The notes under the pieces were generated by a model, which saw nothing but the letters and a program-made list of their open reading frames with translations, did no database searches and was not told where the DNA came from. Both the position numbers and the translations under genes were made by a program. Positions 42,784 to 50,768 of a stretch of 64,000 bases of DNA are shown in pieces (the first letter of the stretch is position 1; the number at the start of each line of letters is the position of its first letter). The DNA lies in the NCBI GenBank assembly GCA_965217825.1, contig OZ244571.1, forward strand, positions 3,844,001 through 3,908,000, written 5' to 3'. The DNA is from VXNE01 sp965217825. GTDB taxonomy: Bacteria > Pseudomonadota > Gammaproteobacteria > Pseudomonadales > Azotimanducaceae.

Positions 42784-44228
42784 GTCATCCTGGCGCTCTT
42801 CAGACTGGTCAGGAATCGCAAGGCAAACACGGCCGCGCCAAGCACCACGAGCACCGCCAGGATAGACGAACTCTCGCTGTAGCCGACCCACTCGGGCAGA
42901 TGTTCAGCGAAGCGCCGAGGAACCGACGCGTAACCGCTGACGAGGAACATGAACGAGAACGCCAGACCCGATGCCGCGTACACCCAGAACGCCACCTTGT
43001 CGATCGCCTTGTACGCGCCACCCTGATTGGTGACGTGGTACATGAAGCCGAACAACATGGCCACCAGTCCCAGAATCAAGTACGTATGCACATGGCCGGG
43101 TACCCACATGGTGTTGTGCATGACATTGTTGACCGCAATCGTCCCGTCGATGATCGCCGGAATAATGCCCACGCCCCAACCGAAGATGGACAGGAACAGC
43201 AGTCCGGAAACGATATCCCACCGCATTCCAGACCTGTACACATTCGTTAGCGCGGTGTAGGCGGTCACGATCAGGATCGGGATTCCGCTCAGGTAGGAAA
43301 TTACCTGGCCGAGGATCAATGCCCAGGTTGGCATCACGAAATCCATCAACAGGTGGTGCGGATAGACCGCCATCACCATGATGGTCGATGCGGTCCACGC
43401 GGCCAGGAATACCCGGCTCGAGGGCCACGGCCGCTTCGTGTATGTCGGCAGGATCTCGTACACCGCGATGACCGCCTGGTAGATCGTCGCGTTGATGAAT
43501 ACATGCCCGAAGAAGTAGATCAGGTTCTTGGTCAATAACGGGTCAACGGCGAACGTCGGCTCGAAAAGGTTGACCAGTATGAGAACCAGGACAACGGCAC
43601 CGGCCGTGATACCTGCGGTATTGATGATCAGGACCATGGTGGACGCAACGACAGTGGGCGGGGGCGGCTCACCCTCGCCGCGACCGAAGAGATGCGGCCA
43701 GCCAAGGCCCTTCGCGAGCGAACCGTACCTGGAGATGATCGCGCGCGCCGCATCGAGGTAAAGCAGGAGGAAGCCGACGCCGATGGACATCAGGCCCAAC
43801 AGGTAGCACGCCGCGCCGGCGTTGCCCCAGGCACCCATTCCATGGGACGGCAGCGGAAACAGGAAGGTCCAGCCGCCGCCGAAACCGCCGATGAAGATGC
43901 CTCCCAGGATCAACACCACGCCCAACAGGAACAACGCCAGGTTGGTCCAGAGGATGCCGACGGTCAGGTCGACGTAGCGCCGCAGGAAGTACCACATCAC
44001 GGCACTGCCCGCGAGGCCGGAAATACCGACCATTCCAGCCCCGTGGGCCGTCATGACTTGATAGAAGATATCGGGCGGCATCCAGAGCCAGTCCGCCTGG
44101 CCGACCCGCATGAGCAGGCCAAGTGCCATCATCAGAACAAACACCAGGGCGGAGATAGCGAGGTAGGTCAGTACGCCCACGCGGGCGGACGTCGGTAGAG
44201 GTGAAAGTGTTGTGGTTGCTTCGCTCAT
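42780..44228 (-). CDS. norY: Heme-copper enzyme subunit I (cytochrome c oxidase subunit I family), probable sNOR-type NO reductase
   Basis: A 482-residue, 12-helix protein. The low-spin heme His is in VMTAHGAGMVG, two CuB His in AVYPHHLLMD, and the heme ligands in MWVPGHVHTYLI. In oxidases the helix-VI His is followed four residues later by a Tyr (GHPEVY or GHPVVY); here it reads FGHVFINATIY, with Asn at that place. Loss of the cross-linked Tyr is expected of NO reductases rather than O2 reductases. Gene order (CuA subunit, this gene, SCO, membrane protein) equals norSY-senC-orf1. Start 44228 overlaps the upstream stop. Routine annotation would say cytochrome c oxidase subunit I; the NO reductase reading is inference. 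Confidence 0.75.
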   Translation of the reverse strand: MSEATTTLSPLPTSARVGVLTYLAISALVFVLMMALGLLMRVGQADWLWMPPDIFYQVMTAHGAGMVGISGLAGSAVMWYFLRRYVDLTVGILWTNLALFLLGVVLILGGIFIGGFGGGWTFLFPLPSHGMGAWGNAGAACYLLGLMSIGVGFLLLYLDAARAIISRYGSLAKGLGWPHLFGRGEGEPPPPTVVASTMVLIINTAGITAGAVVLVLILVNLFEPTFAVDPLLTKNLIYFFGHVFINATIYQAVIAVYEILPTYTKRPWPSSRVFLAAWTASTIMVMAVYPHHLLMDFVMPTWALILGQVISYLSGIPILIVTAYTALTNVYRSGMRWDIVSGLLFLSIFGWGVGIIPAIIDGTIAVNNVMHNTMWVPGHVHTYLILGLVAMLFGFMYHVTNQGGAYKAIDKVAFWVYAASGLAFSFMFLVSGYASVPRRFAEHLPEWVGYSESSSILAVLVVLGAAVFALRFLTSLKSARMT

Positions 44229-44803
44229 GCGCCGTCCCTCCCGTCGTGCGCGTTGGTCGCAGCGGCATGATCGGGATGCGCGACGACCTCGAAATTGCTC
44301 ATCATGGCGTGATGCGCGGTACCGCAGTACTCCAGGCAAAGCAGCTTGTGAGTACCAGGTTCGCGCAATGTGATCTGCAGCGAGTTGACGTATCCCGGCA
44401 TCGCCTGGGTCTGTCCCAATAGCCGCATGTTCGGATCGTAGACGCCCAGGCCGTGGTTGACGTCGCCGGCGGTAACCTCGAACACCACTGTGTCATCGGC
44501 CATCACGGAATCCTGGCTCAGCGTCCAAAGCCACTGGCGGCCATCTACCTGGATCTTGACCGCGCCTTCGGCGGCATCTCCCCGTGTGGCCGCATACGGC
44601 AGGTCCAGCGTAGTGATCACCGTGATGAGCACTCCCGCCACCACGACCACCCAGAACAGACCGGTGCGGATACCGAACGCCTTGGCCTGCACCGGACCAT
44701 AGTCGACGCTCTCTTTGCCCGCGTTTATCGCAATAAAGACAAAGACTCCTACGACCACCGCCATCAGAACGATGGTTACAAGAAAGATCGTGTCTTGAAT
44801 CAT
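44225..44803 (-). CDS. norS: CuA-containing subunit II (cytochrome c oxidase subunit II family), probable sNOR subunit
   Basis: A 192-residue protein with two N-terminal membrane helices and a cupredoxin domain. The CuA ligands are visible as CLEYCGTAHHAMM (Cys-x3-Cys-x3-His-x2-Met type) and the earlier His in VNHGLGVYDPN. It should accept electrons from cytochrome c and pass them to subunit I. First gene of the five-gene minus-strand cluster, coupled to the next by a four-base overlap. The 236 bases to 45039 separate it from a divergent gene. Confidence 0.85.
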   Translation of the reverse strand: MIQDTIFLVTIVLMAVVVGVFVFIAINAGKESVDYGPVQAKAFGIRTGLFWVVVVAGVLITVITTLDLPYAATRGDAAEGAVKIQVDGRQWLWTLSQDSVMADDTVVFEVTAGDVNHGLGVYDPNMRLLGQTQAMPGYVNSLQITLREPGTHKLLCLEYCGTAHHAMMSNFEVVAHPDHAAATNAHDGRDGA

Positions 44804-45039
44804 TCGACTGCCCTCCCCAATTGCCCGAAGGCAATCTTGTTGTCGCTAGCCGAGGCGTATTCCGCGACGCGTTTCGCCAGCTTGATCCGCCCAGAGTCGC
44901 ATGGCCCAACGCTAACTCATGTTTGTCGGGCTGACCAGCGATTTTGAGGCGGGAGCGACCCATTTGTTCGCGCTTAATCCGCGTCGTGCGATTGCCGCAA
45001 GTCCCACGGTAAACTAGTGTCATCCGATTCGGGAACGGC

Positions 45040-45519
45040 ATGATGAGCCAAGAAATCATCGGCTCCGACGGAGCCCTCACGGCAGCGCGACGCGAGACAT
45101 TGCGGGTGTTGCTGGACATGATCATTCCCGCGAGCGAGGACGGTCGCTTCCCGAGCGCAGCCGAAGTCGATGTTCTCGATCATATCCGCGAGTCACAGAG
45201 CCAACTGCTGCCCGCGTTGCGTGAAGACCTCGGCCGCCTCGATGGGCAGGCGGAACAACGTTTCGGCACGGCATTCGCGCGGCTTGTAGCTTCAAGGAGG
45301 AATAGCATATTGGACGACATCAGGGCGGTCGAACCGGGCTTTCTGAACGTCTTGGCGCTGCAGACCGCGACCTGCTACTACCAGGACGACCGCGTCCTGC
45401 GCGCGCTCGGCATGGAAGCGCGCCCGCCCTTCCCGAAGGGCTACGAGGTGTTGTCAGGTGATCTGGCGCTGCTCGATCCGGTGCGCAAGCGGGGCAAGTT
45501 GTACCGCGACGCGCCCTGA
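45040..45519 (+). CDS. Gluconate 2-dehydrogenase subunit 3 family protein
   Basis: A 159-residue protein with RETLRVLLDMIIPASEDGRFPSA, the signature of the small subunit that accompanies GMC-type membrane dehydrogenases; here PSAAEVDVLDHI follows. No Tat signal is visible. A second ATG lies at the next codon. The GMC oxidoreductase at 39248 is a plausible partner, although the heme-copper cluster lies between them. Confidence 0.8.
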   Translation: MMSQEIIGSDGALTAARRETLRVLLDMIIPASEDGRFPSAAEVDVLDHIRESQSQLLPALREDLGRLDGQAEQRFGTAFARLVASRRNSILDDIRAVEPGFLNVLALQTATCYYQDDRVLRALGMEARPPFPKGYEVLSGDLALLDPVRKRGKLYRDAP

Positions 45520-45527
45520 CGCTGTCG

Positions 45528-46355
45528 TCACTGCGAGCCCCGCGCTTCTTCGGGTAAACGCTCCTTGTCCGTCGCGTCCTCGATTCGCGGCCGCCCGGCG
45601 ACGAGCCAATAGCCTAGTCCCATCAATACAGCGCCCGCGACGGCGTTACCGAGCGTCACCCACACCAGGTTATGGGCTGCGCCCGCGAACGAGACACCCT
45701 CGGGATGCTCCGAAAACAATGCGACCGAGAACACGGTCATGTTGGCGACGGAGTGCTCGAACCCCGCAGCGATAAAGGCGAACAAACACCAGAAGATGAT
45801 GATGCACTTGGCGGCGTCGTTGTCGGTCCTCGCCGAGCCCCAGATGGCGAGACAGACCAGCCAGTTGCATAGAATGGCGCGAACGAACAACTCCCAGGCC
45901 GGCGCCGTCATCTTCTTCTCGGCCACGGCATGGATCAGGTCCTGACCCCCCTCCTGCAGCACCGCGCCGCCCCCTCCCGCGACGAACAAGGCCCCCAGCA
46001 GTCCCGATCCGAGCAAGTTGCCTACCCAGGTCGTTCCCCAGGCGCGCAGGAGGTCCAGGGTCCTGATCGTGCCCGTCAATCGGCCGATGGTCATGTGCAT
46101 CGCGTGGCCGGTGAACAATTCCGAACCGGCAAAGATGACGAGCGTCAGCGCAATCCCGAAACTCGTGCCCATGACCAGGCCACGCCACGACGGGTCCGCC
46201 GTCTGCCCCACCGAAAAAATCAACAGGATGCCCATGCCCACATAAGCACCCGCCATCATCGACGCAACCCAGAAACCGCCCGGGTTGTCGCCGAGGAACA
46301 GTGTTTTTTCGCGAGCCAGCGCGGCCAGTTCGTGGATCGTACTGTTGCCTTTCAT
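45528..46355 (-). CDS. Formate/nitrite transporter family channel (NirC-like)
   Basis: A 275-residue pentameric channel protein with six membrane helices. FNT hallmarks are AGAYVGMGILL near the start, FAGSELFTGHAM, NWLVCLAIWG and GFEHSVANM, the last carrying the pore His. It exchanges formate or nitrite. Near a putative NO reductase, nitrite is the more attractive substrate, but this is inference. It ends 8 bases from the convergent subunit-3-like gene. Confidence 0.9.
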   Translation of the reverse strand: MKGNSTIHELAALAREKTLFLGDNPGGFWVASMMAGAYVGMGILLIFSVGQTADPSWRGLVMGTSFGIALTLVIFAGSELFTGHAMHMTIGRLTGTIRTLDLLRAWGTTWVGNLLGSGLLGALFVAGGGGAVLQEGGQDLIHAVAEKKMTAPAWELFVRAILCNWLVCLAIWGSARTDNDAAKCIIIFWCLFAFIAAGFEHSVANMTVFSVALFSEHPEGVSFAGAAHNLVWVTLGNAVAGAVLMGLGYWLVAGRPRIEDATDKERLPEEARGSQ

Positions 46356-46359
46356 CTCT

Positions 46360-47157
46360 TCAGGGCATTAGCCAACCGCTCGACGCTCGCTCGCTTGACT
46401 CGGCGCGTCGGTCCACCTGGTGACGCACGACGTCCACGCCGCGCTCCGGGCACAATGTCGCGATCGCAACGTGGCCGCCGCTATCGCTGGCATAGGCAGC
46501 TACCGGAGAGCCGGGATAGTACGCCTTGGTATCTCCTTGACTGTGCTCGCGCCAAACATGCACATGCCCCAGAGCGAGGTAGTCGAATCCGGACTCCCGG
46601 ATCTCGTCATGGGTAATCTGTGACGACGCCATGCCCACCCGCTGCTCCACCACCTGGCCGTGGGCTAGACCGACATTCCACAGTTCGCGGTGGCGCGGCG
46701 GCACGCCCTTTAGCGGCACGTTCTCCGGCGCGTGCTCGCGCATCGCCCTGCCCCAGACGCGCACGCCGATGTCCTCGAACTCCAGGCAATCGCCATCCGT
46801 CTCCAACAAGAGGTGGACATGACCGCCGTTGTGGCTGCCGTCGGCATCGAATTCAATGCGGTGCCAGACAGACCTGTCGTCATGCACGTCGTGGTTGCCA
46901 GGCAGCAGGACAACCGGACACGCGAGACGACCGAGCTGTTCGCGCACGAAATCGAAGTCGTCTTCCAGTACGCGGCCGTGATCGAACAGGTCCCCTACGA
47001 TCAGCACGAGATCGGCTTCTTCGGCAAGCGCGACATCGATGACCCGAGCGAACGCCCGCTCGGCAGAATTGCGGAAGCCGCCGGCCGACTCGGATCGGAT
47101 TCGGCCATCAAGATGGACATCGGAGGTATGAACGAGTTTGACCCGACGCGTCGTCAT
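46360..47157 (-). CDS. Metallophosphoesterase (SbcD/YkoQ-like DNA repair exonuclease family)
   Basis: A 265-residue calcineurin-like phosphoesterase. Metal-binding motifs are HTSDVHLDG (DxH), VGDLFDHG (GDxxD), LLPGNHDVHDD (GNHD), LAHGQVV and LALGHVHVW (GHxH). The two-domain layout resembles SbcD/Mre11 family proteins, but there is no SbcC partner beside it. It starts the minus-strand pair with the FNT channel gene 4 bases downstream. Confidence 0.88.
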   Translation of the reverse strand: MTTRRVKLVHTSDVHLDGRIRSESAGGFRNSAERAFARVIDVALAEEADLVLIVGDLFDHGRVLEDDFDFVREQLGRLACPVVLLPGNHDVHDDRSVWHRIEFDADGSHNGGHVHLLLETDGDCLEFEDIGVRVWGRAMREHAPENVPLKGVPPRHRELWNVGLAHGQVVEQRVGMASSQITHDEIRESGFDYLALGHVHVWREHSQGDTKAYYPGSPVAAYASDSGGHVAIATLCPERGVDVVRHQVDRRAESSERASSGWLMP

Positions 47158-47434
47158 GAGGTTATCGTATCAGCTAACACGAATGCGGCGTACTCGTGCG
47201 CGTTCAGGCGAGAGCCGATCTCGGCCCGCGATTATTATCCCGTGTTCAGCAAGGCAAGGTCGTCAGCACTTAGCCGCTGACATATGTCGATGAACTCGAG
47301 CGTTGGCCACGAACACCCGTGTTCATGGATTTTACGCTCGACTCCTGGAACCTCGACGCCGTCAACTACGTATTCGATGATCACTGGCAACTTTACATGG
47401 ATGGGCGGTTGTTCAATATTCACGAGGACAGGGA
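47158..47434. other. Gene-poor stretch before the xylulokinase remnant
   Basis: No gene can be supported. Short open frames exist on both strands (for example DFTLDSWNLDAVNYVFDD in the plus direction from 47325), but none has a start with a ribosome site or a recognisable family. The composition is less GC-rich than the surroundings, as in the remnant that follows. Confidence 0.4.
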
Positions 47435-48343
47435 ATGCTGCAGGCGATCGATCCGGACAGAGACCTGCGCGAATGCCTGCCCGAAGTGCGGTTGGACAAC
47501 GCGCCGATCGGAACACTGTCGACGCGCGCAGCGCAAGAGATCGGGTTGACCGCCGGGATACCGGTAGCGATCGGTGGCGGTGACAACATGATGGGCGCAA
47601 TTGGCACGGGTAACGTGACGCCCGGTGTCGTCACGATCAGTCTTGGTACGTCGGGTACCGTGTGCGCATACTCCGACAAGCCGATCATCGACCACGAGGG
47701 TGATGTTGCCGCTTTTTGCTCATCGACCGGCGGCTGGCTGCCGCTGCTGTGCACGATGAACTGCACGGTCGGAACCGAGCTTGTGCGCCAGCTCCTCGGC
47801 GTCGACATCGCGAGATTGGAGGTGCAACTCGCCGCGGCAGGGCGCGGAGCCGGAGGCGTAATCACCGTGCCGTTTTTCAATGGCGAGCGAACGCCGAATT
47901 TGCCTCAAGCCAAAGCCTGCATCATGGGACTGGATACCCGCAATACTCGCCCGGAAAATCTCTTGCGGTCCGCCGTCGAAGGCGCCACGTTTGCGCTGCG
48001 CCATGGTCTGGAAAGACTGATTGAACTGGGTATTGATGCAGAGGAGGTCGTACTTACCGGTGGCGGTGCGAAAAGCGGTGCCTGGAGGCAGATCGTTGCT
48101 GATGTTTGCAATGCGCCGGTCACGTTTCTAAAGAACGAGGAGAGCGCCGCGTTTGGAGCTGCACTGCAAGCGCTTGCAATGCTTGAAGGTGACAGTGCTG
48201 ATATTCGCGATGTGACGAAACATCATCTGCAGCGCGATACGGAGCAGTGCTGTGACCCTGATCCATCCAATAGCAGTTTCTACAGCGAAGCCTATGGCAA
48301 CTACCAAAACGCGGTGCGGCAAGTTGCCGCTCTATACGGCTGA
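47435..48343 (+). pseudogene. Xylulokinase (FGGY kinase), C-terminal remnant
   Basis: The 302 residues match the second half of a bacterial xylulokinase: GIPVAIGGGDNMMGAIGTGN, ISLGTSGTVCAYSDKP, FCSSTGGWLPLLCTMN and EEVVLTGGGAKSGAWRQI. The first half, with the sugar site and the phosphate loop (about 200-240 residues), is missing. Homology begins at about 47430, just where an unrelated stretch ends, so the gene has been cut. A product from the ATG at 47435 could not phosphorylate sugar alone. Composition is lower in GC than most of the window. Confidence 0.85.
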
Positions 48344-48481
48344 TCAAAAACGCCTTGAACGCAAGCGGAGTATCCGACTCCGGACCTTCGTATCTGACTT
48401 GACGAACACTGGGGAAAACGTCATGTCTCCCGTGAATACACTACGACCAGTGCTCTTCGCCTCTTCTTCCTGACTTCTTGA

Positions 48482-49402
48482 ATGATCTTTGACACCCACC
48501 TCATCGTCGACTGGTCGGCGCGCTCCAGACCGAGCCCGGCGCGTCCCGCGAAGGACTCCATCTGGTGGTGTGCGGCCACGGATGGCGTTGCGGGCAACCC
48601 CGAGTACGCCAGAACTCGCCACGAAGCCATTGACCACCTGGCCGCCTTCCTCGCCGCAGAACTGGATGCAGAACGTCGCACCCTGGTCGGGTTCGACTTT
48701 CCCTTCGGCTATCCGGCTGGCGTCGCCCGGGATCTGACGGGCCGAGCATCCGCTTTCGCGCTCTGGGACTGGCTCGACGATCGAGTCGAGGATGCCAGGG
48801 ACAACGGGAACAACCGCTACGAAGTGGCCCAGACCATCAACCGGATCTATCCCGGCGTCGGTCCTTGCTGGGGTCGCCCGGCGAGCTGGCCGTATCCCGA
48901 CGTGCCGACGCGCAGATCCGCTCGCACGCGGCAGGACGCCCATCCACCGGAACGTCGCATCGCCGATCACCGCGCCAAGGGTGCGAAGACAGTCTGGCAA
49001 CTGGCCTACGCCGGGTCCGTCGGCTCGCAGGTGTTGTTGGGATTGCCGGCCCTGAAGCGACTGGTCGGGGACCCGAGAATCAAGGGCCAAGCTGTGATTT
49101 GGCCTTTTGACCCCGGGCTGTCGGCACCCGACGCGCCGGTTGTGATCGCAGAAATCTACCCTTCCCTTCTCAAGCCGGAGATTCGCCAGCGCAGAAAACA
49201 GGGCGAAATTCTCGATGCCGCCCAGGTGCGAGTGAACGCGGATGCGTTCGCGCGACTCGACAAGCGCTGCCGGCTGGCACCGCTGTTTGGGGGAGATGAG
49301 AGACTTACCGCAGAAGAACGCCGCATTGTTGAAACCGAGGAAGCGTGGATCCTCGGCCTCGGTCACGAAGACGCGCTGCGGGATGCGCTCGACTTGTTGT
49401 AG
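48482..49402 (+). CDS. Uncharacterised protein, DUF429-like (RNase H-like fold)
   Basis: A 306-residue soluble protein. LIVDWSARSRPSPARPAKD at the N-terminus and TLVGFDFPFGYPAG resemble proteins annotated loosely as molybdopterin guanine dinucleotide synthesis or DUF429, which carry Asp residues at RNase H-like positions. Also visible are EVAQTINRIYPGVGPCWG and VVIAEIYPSLL. Function is unknown. It stands alone between the xylulokinase remnant and the Doc-like gene. Confidence 0.65.
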   Translation: MIFDTHLIVDWSARSRPSPARPAKDSIWWCAATDGVAGNPEYARTRHEAIDHLAAFLAAELDAERRTLVGFDFPFGYPAGVARDLTGRASAFALWDWLDDRVEDARDNGNNRYEVAQTINRIYPGVGPCWGRPASWPYPDVPTRRSARTRQDAHPPERRIADHRAKGAKTVWQLAYAGSVGSQVLLGLPALKRLVGDPRIKGQAVIWPFDPGLSAPDAPVVIAEIYPSLLKPEIRQRRKQGEILDAAQVRVNADAFARLDKRCRLAPLFGGDERLTAEERRIVETEEAWILGLGHEDALRDALDLL

Positions 49403-49422
49403 GTCCCGTTCAAGCCGTCAAT

Positions 49423-49713
49423 ATGGTGAACTGGATAGATGCGCGCGTCGTGCTGGCTATCCACGACCGTCAGCTCGCCGAGCATGGAGCGGACGGGATA
49501 CGCGACGGCGGAGCAATAGAGTCCGCGTTGGCGCGTCCGGCGAACCTTGCCGCCTATGGCAATCCCGACGCTGCCGAGTTGGCAGCGGCCTACATCCATG
49601 GGCTCGCCACGGATCACGGGTTTATCGACGGCAACACGCGCACGGCCTGGGTGACGGGGCGCATCACCGAGACCGAACTCGTCCTCTGGCTTCGATTGCA
49701 GCTACGCACCTGA
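49423..49713 (+). pseudogene. Doc-type (Fic fold) toxin with an internal deletion
   Basis: A 96-residue frame. NWIDARVVLAIHDRQLAEHG and GLATDHGFIDGNTRTAWV are the usual Doc N-terminus and Fic motif (HxFxxGNxR). In intact Doc proteins about 25-30 residues follow before a C-terminal helix ending EAELAAWLR; here the motif runs straight into TETELVLWLR. The normal Lys of GNKR is Thr. No Phd-type antitoxin lies upstream. It is probably an inactive remnant of a toxin-antitoxin pair. Confidence 0.7.
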
Positions 49714-49845
49714 TCGAAAACGGGCAGCGAAACCCCTTGAGCGAGCAGCGCGTTCCGCTGCGTCCGTATCGCTGCTTGACTTGATCCTGGAAGAAGGGGA
49801 ACAATGATAGCGCTACGTTAGCAATCCCACCCTTGGGAGAATCTC

Positions 49846-50349
49846 ATGGGAAAGTACGACACCTTGGGAAGGTATCTTTCGGGACAACCCAGCGACTCCT
49901 GCACGCTGACATTCCCCGAAGTGGAGGAGATCATCGGCGGTCCTCTCCCGGCAAGCGCCCGAGCACATCAAGGCTGGTGGGGAAATGACAAGACTCACAT
50001 CCAAGCGCATAGCTGGATGCACGTGGGCTGGAAGGTCACGCAACATAGTCTTCTGCGGCGGGGACACGTACATTTCACGCGAATTGTTCACGACAACCTC
50101 TCCGATGAGGGCCCGCAGGTGTCGCAGGTCATCGTACGCAACCTTGACGAAAGGGTAGTCGCCGAGTTGAAGCGGAGAGCGAAACAGAGCGGACGTTCTC
50201 TCGAAGGCGAGTTGAGAGTGATTCTGACCGAAGCTGCGCGCCCGCAGCGGACGGAGTTGATCGCCCAGGCCGACCGCGTCCGGTGCATGACGCCCGGCCC
50301 CCTGGAAGACAGCGTGACCCTACTGCGCCAGGATCGTGACAGCCGATGA
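49846..50349 (+). CDS. DUF7662-like domain fused to a FitA/VapB-type antitoxin
   Basis: A 167-residue frame with two parts. Residues 1-80 (MGKYDTLGRYLSGQPSDS, GGPLPASARAHQGWWGND, HVGWKV) match small stand-alone proteins now called DUF7662. Residues from about 92 (VSQVIVRNLDERVVAELKRR, SGRSLEGELRVIL) form a ribbon-helix-helix antitoxin whose tail ends VTLLRQDRDSR. A GTG at 50119 with GAGG nearby could start the antitoxin alone. The gene overlaps the PIN toxin start by four bases. The tail resembles the antitoxin at 30893. The DUF part may have been captured as an N-terminal extension. Confidence 0.75.
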   Translation: MGKYDTLGRYLSGQPSDSCTLTFPEVEEIIGGPLPASARAHQGWWGNDKTHIQAHSWMHVGWKVTQHSLLRRGHVHFTRIVHDNLSDEGPQVSQVIVRNLDERVVAELKRRAKQSGRSLEGELRVILTEAARPQRTELIAQADRVRCMTPGPLEDSVTLLRQDRDSR

Positions 50350-50768
50350 ACCTGGTGATCGATGCAAGCGTCGCGTGCAAATGGTTCTTCGAGGAGAACC
50401 TCTCCTCCGAGGCGCGTGCCCTGGCCGAATCGGAAGCCACTTTCTCCGCGCCGGACACGATCCTCGTGGAGTGCGCGAACGCGGCTTGGCGGAGGGTGCG
50501 AAGCAAAACCATCCCCGAAGCGCAGGCGCGGGCCTTCCTCAAGGCCCTGCCACAATGGTTTGAGGCACTGGTTCCATCACCGCGGTTGCACGAAGTGGCT
50601 TTTGAAATGGCTTGTGTGCTTGATCACCCCGTCTATGATTGCCAATATCTCGCACTTGCTCAGGACAAGGAGACACGCCTGGTCACGGCGGACCTTGCCT
50701 TTGTGAACCGAGTCGGTCACTCGCGATGGAAGGACAGGATCGAGAGTCTAGCCAGCCAGGTTTTGTGA
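50346..50768 (+). CDS. VapC-type PIN-domain toxin
   Basis: A 140-residue PIN ribonuclease: VIDASVACKWFFEE with the first Asp, TILVECANAAW with Glu, DHPVYDCQYLALAQ and LVTADLAFV with the remaining acids. Closely related to the PIN part of the protein at 30063. It overlaps the upstream antitoxin by four bases and the convergent methylase gene by 21 bases. Its last 33 bases before the divergent tail recur at 54148. Confidence 0.88.
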   Translation: MNLVIDASVACKWFFEENLSSEARALAESEATFSAPDTILVECANAAWRRVRSKTIPEAQARAFLKALPQWFEALVPSPRLHEVAFEMACVLDHPVYDCQYLALAQDKETRLVTADLAFVNRVGHSRWKDRIESLASQVL

